A stretch of 64,000 nucleotides of DNA from MW101C3 sp943367595 (GTDB taxonomy: Bacteria; Cyanobacteriota; Cyanobacteriia; PCC-6307; Cyanobiaceae): contig CALRJS020000017.1 in assembly GCA_943367595.1 (NCBI GenBank), positions 9,648 through 73,647 of the forward strand, read 5' to 3'. Below, piece by piece: positions 59,785 through 64,000 of this stretch. Position 1 is the first letter of the stretch; every line of letters begins with the position of its first letter. A program made the position numbers and the translations under genes. Under the pieces are notes generated by a model. That model had not been told where the DNA came from. It searched no databases and worked only from the letters and a program-made list of their open reading frames with translations.

Positions 59785-60577
59785 TGCCGCCGTCGGCAAA
59801 GATCGTGGTGGCGGTGATGTAGCTGGCGTCGTCGCTGGCGAGGAAGGCCACCACCTTGGCCACCTCTTCCGGCTGGGCCATGCGACCCAGCGGGATGGCG
59901 GCATCCAGCTTGGCCATCAGCTCCGGATCTTTCATCGTGGCGTCGTTGATCGGAGTGGCCACGGCCCCCGGACCCACATTCACCAGGGTGATGCCGTGGG
60001 GGGCGAGCTCGAGGGCGGCGGTGCGGGTGAGCATGCGCACGCCGCCCTTGGCGAGGCAGTAGGGCGTGTTGTTGGGCATGGGCCAGTCTTCGTGGACCGA
60101 GGAGATGTTGATGATGCGGCCACCGCCACCTTGGGCGATCATCTGCTTGGCGGCGTACTGGGTGGCGAAGAACACGCCACGCAGGTTCACATCCAGCACC
60201 TTGTCGTAGTCGTCGGGGGTGGTGGTGAGAATCGAGGTGCGCGTTTCGATGCCGGCGTTATTCACCATTACATCCAGTCGCCCATATTTCGCCACCGCCG
60301 CCTCCACCAGCCGCTGAAGATCATCCAGCTTGGACACATCGGCCTGCACCCCGAAGCTGCTGCCACCGAACGCGCCGATCTCCCGCTCGATCTCTTCGGT
60401 GGCCTCAGGGTGGGAGCGGTAGTCGATCACCACCTTGGCGCCGCGGTGCGCCAGAGCTTCCACAATCGCCTTGCCGATGCCACTGTTGCCGCCGGTCACG
60501 ATCGCCACCTTGCCTTCCAGCAGCTTGGCCAGGGTGCGCACGGCATCGGGATTGGCGGTGCTGGTAACGGAATCCAT
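59759..60577 (-). CDS. Short-chain dehydrogenase/reductase, glucose-1-dehydrogenase-like
   Basis: 272 residues. Classical SDR: cofactor motif TGGNSGIG at 28-35, NNAG (VMVNNAGIET), catalytic Ser and the YCLAK active-site Tyr-Lys. The sequence style, with a cofactor loop VIDYRSHPEATEE that suits NAD(P), is that of Bacillus-type glucose 1-dehydrogenase or related enzymes; the substrate is not certain. ATG 60577; the frame continues 13 codons upstream into the spacer. Convergent overlap with ndbB and divergent from the EamA gene with a spacer of about 57 bp. Confidence 0.9.
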   Translation of the reverse strand: MDSVTSTANPDAVRTLAKLLEGKVAIVTGGNSGIGKAIVEALAHRGAKVVIDYRSHPEATEEIEREIGAFGGSSFGVQADVSKLDDLQRLVEAAVAKYGRLDVMVNNAGIETRTSILTTTPDDYDKVLDVNLRGVFFATQYAAKQMIAQGGGGRIINISSVHEDWPMPNNTPYCLAKGGVRMLTRTAALELAPHGITLVNVGPGAVATPINDATMKDPELMAKLDAAIPLGRMAQPEEVAKVVAFLASDDASYITATTIFADGGIMQSSPGL

Positions 60578-60634
60578 GGGTGACAGGGGCGGCTTTGAAG
60601 GTAAGCATGGGCCCAATGGGAAGGGTTGAACGCA

Positions 60635-61702
60635 GTGGCGAATGTGATTCCATCCACACCCCCACAGGAGTCCTCCGGCGCGATGCGTTCACTGCTGCTG
60701 GGCGCCGCCCTGCTGGTGCTGGCCTTTCTGGCGAACACCGCCCAGAGCGCCTTGGGAAAGGCGCTCGGCAGTGGCATGGGGCCCGTGCCGTTCACCTGGC
60801 TCACTTTCGTGATCGCCCTGGCGCTGATCCTGCCCTGGGTGCTGTGGCGCGGTGGCCGTGATCTGCGCACCTCCGTGCCCCTGCTGCACCTGCTGCGCAG
60901 CTGCACCGGGCTGGCGGGGTTCTTTCTGTTCATCACCGCCGCGCGGCTGGTGAATCTGGTCAACGCCAATGTGCTGCTCAACACCACACCACTGTTCATC
61001 CCGCTGCTGGGCCTGCTGGTGCTCGGCCAGCAGGTGCCCAGGGCCCTGTGGGGCTGCCTCGCCATCGGCTTTGCCGGCATGGTGATCGTGGTGCAGCCCA
61101 ACGCCTCCCTGCTCACCCGCCCCGGCGATCTGCTGGGCCTGGCCGCCGGCCTGCTCTGCGCGGTGGAGTTTCTGGCCGTGAAGCGGCTCGACCGCACCGA
61201 GGCGCCGCTCACCCAGATGATCTATTTCCTGCTGATCGGCAGCGTTGGCTCCACCCTTGCGATCCTCGGCCCGCTCCGGCCTAAGGGCACTGCCAGTGCA
61301 CTGCTCAGCGGGCTGGACGCCAGCCAATGGCTCACGGTGCTGGCCTCCGGCGTATGCCTGGCCTGCTTTCAGTTTCTGTTGATCAAGGCGTACACCTATG
61401 CCGAACCCGGCGCGATCGGCGCCTTTCAGTATTCGTCGGTGGTGTTCGCCGGCCTGATCGGCTGGATCTGGTTCGCCGAGACGCCCACCCTGGCGGTGTG
61501 GGTCGGCACCGCCCTGATCACCCTCGGCGGCGTGCTGAGCATCGTGCTGCAGCGCCCAGCGAGCACCGAAACTGCTGCTCCTGACGCTGCGGCCGGCATG
61601 GCGTACCCGGCAAACGTGGCTGGCAGCGAAGGCCTTCCAGGCCCAGCCGGCACCGCACCGTCCGCCGGCTCAGCGAGCAGCACAGGCACCACCGGCCCAT
61701 GA
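60635..61702 (+). CDS. EamA/DMT-superfamily transporter
   Basis: About 355 residues with ten hydrophobic helices in two homologous EamA halves (for example LLHLLRSCTGLAGFFLFITAA in the first; FQFLLIKAYTYAEPGAIGAFQYSSVVFAGLIGW in the second). Exporter of metabolites of unknown kind. A ~45-residue Ala/Gly/Ser/Thr/Pro tail ends it. GTG 60635 has GGGAAGGG 9 nt upstream; TTG 60626 is less well spaced. Its stop overlaps the VOC gene start (ATGA). Confidence 0.9.
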   Translation: MANVIPSTPPQESSGAMRSLLLGAALLVLAFLANTAQSALGKALGSGMGPVPFTWLTFVIALALILPWVLWRGGRDLRTSVPLLHLLRSCTGLAGFFLFITAARLVNLVNANVLLNTTPLFIPLLGLLVLGQQVPRALWGCLAIGFAGMVIVVQPNASLLTRPGDLLGLAAGLLCAVEFLAVKRLDRTEAPLTQMIYFLLIGSVGSTLAILGPLRPKGTASALLSGLDASQWLTVLASGVCLACFQFLLIKAYTYAEPGAIGAFQYSSVVFAGLIGWIWFAETPTLAVWVGTALITLGGVLSIVLQRPASTETAAPDAAAGMAYPANVAGSEGLPGPAGTAPSAGSASSTGTTGP

Positions 61703-62709
61703 CGCCCTCCCTGGCCAGCCCTGGCCCCCACATCGAAGCGGTGGCGATCACCTGTGCCAGTGCCGAGCGCAGCGCCGCCTTCTTCTGCGCGTCGCTGGGC
61801 TTCACGCGGCTGGCGGAGGAGCGGGTAGAGGGCGGGCCCCAGGCCGCTCTGTTCGGACTGCCGCAGGGACGGCTGCAACGGGTGCGGCTGGGGCTGGGCG
61901 AGGAGCGACTGGATCTGATCGAAGTGCTCGATCCAGGCCCGGGGCAGCGCCCGGGCCGGCCGCTGCCACCGGACTCACGCAGCTGCGATCTCTGGTTTCA
62001 GCACCTCTGCCTGGTCACCGCGGATCTGGCGGCGAGCCACGCCCGACTGCAGCCCCTGCTGGCCGCTGGCGCGATCACGGCGGTATCAACGGCGCCGCAG
62101 CGGCTGCCCGACTGGAACACAGCCGCCGCCGGCATCTGGGCCTTCAAGTTCCGCGATCCCGATGGCCACAACCTGGAGCTGCTGCAGTTTCCCGCCGGCA
62201 AGGGGGACCCGCGCTGGCATCGCCCGCGCCCGGCCGCGGCGGGTGAGCTGCTCGGCATCGATCACAGCGCCATCGCCATCGCCGACACCGCCCGCAGCCG
62301 TGCCTTCTACAGCGACCTGCTGGGCCTGGCGGCACTGCCCAGCGGCGAAAACAGCGGGCTGGAGCAGGACCGGCTCGATGGGCTGAGTGAGACGCGGGTG
62401 CAGATCACGCCCCTGCGCTGTGCGGCAGGCATGGGCATCGAAACCCTCGGCTATCTGCCCCCCAACCAGGGGCGCCCGCGACTGGCGGATCAGGCGCCGC
62501 AGGACCTTGCCCACTGGCAGATCCGGCTGGCAGCCAGCGGCCTCGATCGCATCGCCGCCAGCGCGGCGGCCTTCGGGGCCGAGCTGCTGCCGCCCGGCCT
62601 GGTGATGCTTGAGGCAGGGGCCGGCGGGAGCAGACGGGCGCTGCGGCTGGCCGATCCCGATGGCCACGAGCTGCTGGTGCTGGAAACCGCTGGCGTCAGC
62701 GCTCCCTGA
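61699..62709 (+). CDS. Two-domain VOC (glyoxalase/dioxygenase-like) protein
   Basis: 336 residues with two vicinal-oxygen-chelate domains. The first starts HIEAVAITCASAERSAAFF and ends FKFRDPDGHNLELLQF; the second starts IDHSAIAIADTARSRAFYSDLLGL and ends RLADPDGHELLVLE. The paired PDGH-E motifs carry the metal-ligand Glu typical of the fold. It could be a glyoxalase-like or dioxygenase-like enzyme; the substrate is unknown. ATGA coupling to the EamA transporter hints at a shared substrate or pathway, an inference only. Confidence 0.88.
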   Translation: MTPSLASPGPHIEAVAITCASAERSAAFFCASLGFTRLAEERVEGGPQAALFGLPQGRLQRVRLGLGEERLDLIEVLDPGPGQRPGRPLPPDSRSCDLWFQHLCLVTADLAASHARLQPLLAAGAITAVSTAPQRLPDWNTAAAGIWAFKFRDPDGHNLELLQFPAGKGDPRWHRPRPAAAGELLGIDHSAIAIADTARSRAFYSDLLGLAALPSGENSGLEQDRLDGLSETRVQITPLRCAAGMGIETLGYLPPNQGRPRLADQAPQDLAHWQIRLAASGLDRIAASAAAFGAELLPPGLVMLEAGAGGSRRALRLADPDGHELLVLETAGVSAP

Positions 62710-62769
62710 AGCCCGGCAGCCGCTCGGGACGCCTTGGTTACCTTGAGGCACCGACGCGCGAGAACTGCC

Positions 62770-63267
62770 GTGGCCGTGGACATCGTGGAGATCCTGGTGC
62801 CCATCGGCCCCTCTCCCCTCAGTGAAGCGGTGCTGACACTGCTGCGGGTGTTCACCGGCATCGCCTTCATCCGCCACGGCTGGCCGAAGCTGCGCAACCT
62901 CACCACCTGGGCGGCCGCGCTGAAAACACCGCGCTGGCTCTGCTTTCTGTCGGCCTTCTCGATGTGGGCGGGCGGGATTGCCCTGATCCCCGGTCTGCTC
63001 ACGCCCCTGGCCGCCCTGGCGATTCTGGTGTCGATGGCGTACGCCATGGTGCTGGAGGTGCTGGCGGGCACTCCCTTCATCGCCCCCGACCCCTATCAGA
63101 TTCCGCCGGGAGATTATGCGGGCCCCATGGGCGTGGGGGAACCGCCCAGCTGGGAAAAGGCCGCCATGTATGTGGTGATGTGCCTGGTGCTGATCGGAGC
63201 CGGAGGTGGCGCCCTTTCCCTCGACGGACTCCTGATTCGCGACCTCCTGATGCTCAGCTTCGGCTGA
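62770..63267 (+). CDS. DoxX-family membrane protein
   Basis: 165 residues, four hydrophobic helices: LLRVFTGIAFIRHGWPKL (the DoxX-type first helix with the HGWPKL loop), FLSAFSMWAGGIALIPGLL, LAALAILVSMAYAMVLEVL and MYVVMCLVLIGAGGGALSL. DoxX proteins are linked to thiosulfate:quinone oxidoreductase or redox defence in other bacteria; a role here is unknown. GTG 62770 gives a start right before a polar segment; the frame opens earlier at TTG 62734. The gap to the convergent GMC remnant is 11 bp. Confidence 0.85.
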   Translation: MAVDIVEILVPIGPSPLSEAVLTLLRVFTGIAFIRHGWPKLRNLTTWAAALKTPRWLCFLSAFSMWAGGIALIPGLLTPLAALAILVSMAYAMVLEVLAGTPFIAPDPYQIPPGDYAGPMGVGEPPSWEKAAMYVVMCLVLIGAGGGALSLDGLLIRDLLMLSFG

Positions 63268-63278
63268 CAATCGGCTGA

Positions 63279-63869
63279 CTATCCCTTCAGCCGGGCGATG
63301 AGATGATCGCCCACCCGCAGGGCGTTGGCGATGGCGGTGAGTGAGGGATTCACCGCGCCGATGCTGGGGAAGAAGCTGGTGTCCACCACATAGAGATTGT
63401 CGAGCTCGTGGGCTTTGCAATCAAGGTCGAGCACGGAGCTGGTGGGATCGGTGCCGAAGCGGCAGGTGCCGGCCTGGTGGCCCACGGCGGCAATCGCCAT
63501 GCTGGATTTCACGTAGATCTGCCGCTCCACCAGGTGATTCTTCAGATAGAGAGAATCCAGCAGGCTGCGCAGATTGTGTTCCAGCCTGGCGCTGGCCGTC
63601 TGATTGTTGGGGGTGTAGGAGAGGGTGATCGCCCCCTCCTTGTTCACGGTGATGCGGTTCTCGGGGTCGGGAAGATCCTCACTGCTCAGCCAGAAATCCA
63701 GCGCATGCTCCGCGATCCGGTCCATGCTCCAGCCCGGCATCAGGAAGGTTTCCAGTGGGGCATAGCCTTTCATGATCGTGCCGCTGGTCTTGCCGGTCAT
63801 CTGGATGTTGCCCATCGGGTAGGGAAACGCCTCAGAGCCGAGATACCAGTCATCTTGATTAGGTAGCAA
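63279..63869 (-). pseudogene. GMC-family oxidoreductase, 5'-truncated by an insertion sequence
   Basis: 196 codons of the C-terminal GMC domain, with the diagnostic VGHQAGTCRFGTDP and DTSFFPSIGAVNPSLT segments that hold the catalytic His/Asn pair. Complete GMC enzymes are about 500-600 residues and have the FAD-binding GxGxxG motif at the N-terminus, which is absent. Upstream of about 63866 the frame meets a TAG at 63894-63896, and an IS1595-type transposase starts at 63928 in the opposite direction. The gene is therefore most likely broken by the insertion; the other half should lie beyond the right edge. Confidence 0.8.
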
Positions 63870-64000
63870 GCTCCGTCCGCAGGCCTTTCCCGCCTAAGCT
63901 GGTACACATGTACTAGCAGTGCCCGCCATGGCCATGAATCGAATCCAGTTTCAGGCAGGCCTGTCGCTGCCCGAGTTCATCCAGCTCTACGGCACCGAGG
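63870..64000 (+). mobile_element. IS1595-family insertion sequence (left end; continues past the window)
   Basis: The non-GMC sequence from about 63870 and the transposase gene start at 63928 form the left end of an insertion sequence. The exact boundary and terminal inverted repeat cannot be fixed without the right end; somewhere between 63860 and 63895 is my estimate. This explains the truncated GMC gene. Confidence 0.65.
63928..64000 (+). CDS. IS1595-family transposase (N-terminal 24 codons only)
   Basis: The frame from ATG 63928 (or ATG 63934) reads MNRIQFQAGLSLPEFIQLYG and on to the window edge. The 'IQFQxGLSLxEFxxxYG' opening is that of IS1595-family transposases (DDE nuclease with an N-terminal zinc ribbon), so the call is good despite its shortness. 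The catalytic residues are out of the window. Confidence 0.75.
   Translation, partial: MAMNRIQFQAGLSLPEFIQLYGTE

Overview
This window is a dense stretch of cyanobacterial chromosome with roughly two-thirds G+C, short or overlapping gene junctions and many GTG/TTG starts. Psb27, a ferrochelatase carrying a chlorophyll-binding-type tail, SigA, the DUF1824/DUF2854/DUF3153 families, CobK/CobO and GCGATCGC (HIP1-type) palindromes all point to a cyanobacterium. The high G+C and the gene order (sigA-priA-argB-ssb-cobK-cutA-kinase-purA-psb27-proS, then lepB, ftsI, tal, frr, pyrH, cobO, integrase, hemH, ilvB) suggest a Cyanobium or high-GC marine/freshwater Synechococcus relative. The genus is an inference from remembered synteny, not a database match.

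Layout. 1-5.5 kb: end of an M32 carboxypeptidase, ppa, an L,D-transpeptidase, a CLC channel/transporter, hemC and a DUF1824 protein. 5.5-9.3 kb: a translationally coupled envelope-glycosylation module (PAP2 phosphatase, ArnT/PMT-like GT39, GT2-GtrA). 9.3-23.5 kb: information-processing and photosynthesis core (sigA, priA, DUF3153, argB, DUF2854, ssb, cobK, cutA, PfkB kinase, purA, psb27, proS). 23.6-36.6 kb: small cyanobacterial proteins, a methyltransferase, ferredoxin, ArsC-like protein, lepB, a dihydroorotase-like protein, a double histidine phosphatase, a CPBP protease, an FtsL-like small protein, ftsI and tal. 36.7-45.5 kb: a stand-alone cyclic-nucleotide-binding domain, a FAD reductase, frr, pyrH, cobO, a lone tyrosine recombinase, hemH, an M23 peptidase and ilvB. 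45.5-53.8 kb: a nuclease-like protein, a small membrane protein, an orphan periplasmic binding protein, ppsA, glcD and hemL. 53.8-64 kb: a five-gene branched-chain/neutral amino-acid ABC transporter, a type-2 NADH dehydrogenase, an SDR, an EamA transporter, a two-domain VOC protein, a DoxX protein, and a GMC oxidoreductase gene truncated by an IS1595-family element that runs off the right edge.

How the genes fit together. Tetrapyrrole synthesis is represented at three points (hemL, hemC, hemH) and cobamide synthesis at two (cobK, cobO). The division/envelope genes are ftsI with a probable FtsL-like partner, L,D-transpeptidase, M23 peptidase and lepB. The photorespiratory glycolate dehydrogenase GlcD, PEP synthase, transaldolase and acetolactate synthase cover central carbon.

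The most unusual structure is not a gene family. Four intergenic spaces hold indel-free tandem arrays whose units are all multiples of three (6, 15, 18 and 15 bp). One of these (50486-50680) has the last codons and stop of glcD as one of its units; another (16795-16956) keeps the ssb frame open for 63 codons after its stop as a hexapeptide repeat. I found no defence system, CRISPR array, rRNA or tRNA that I can support.
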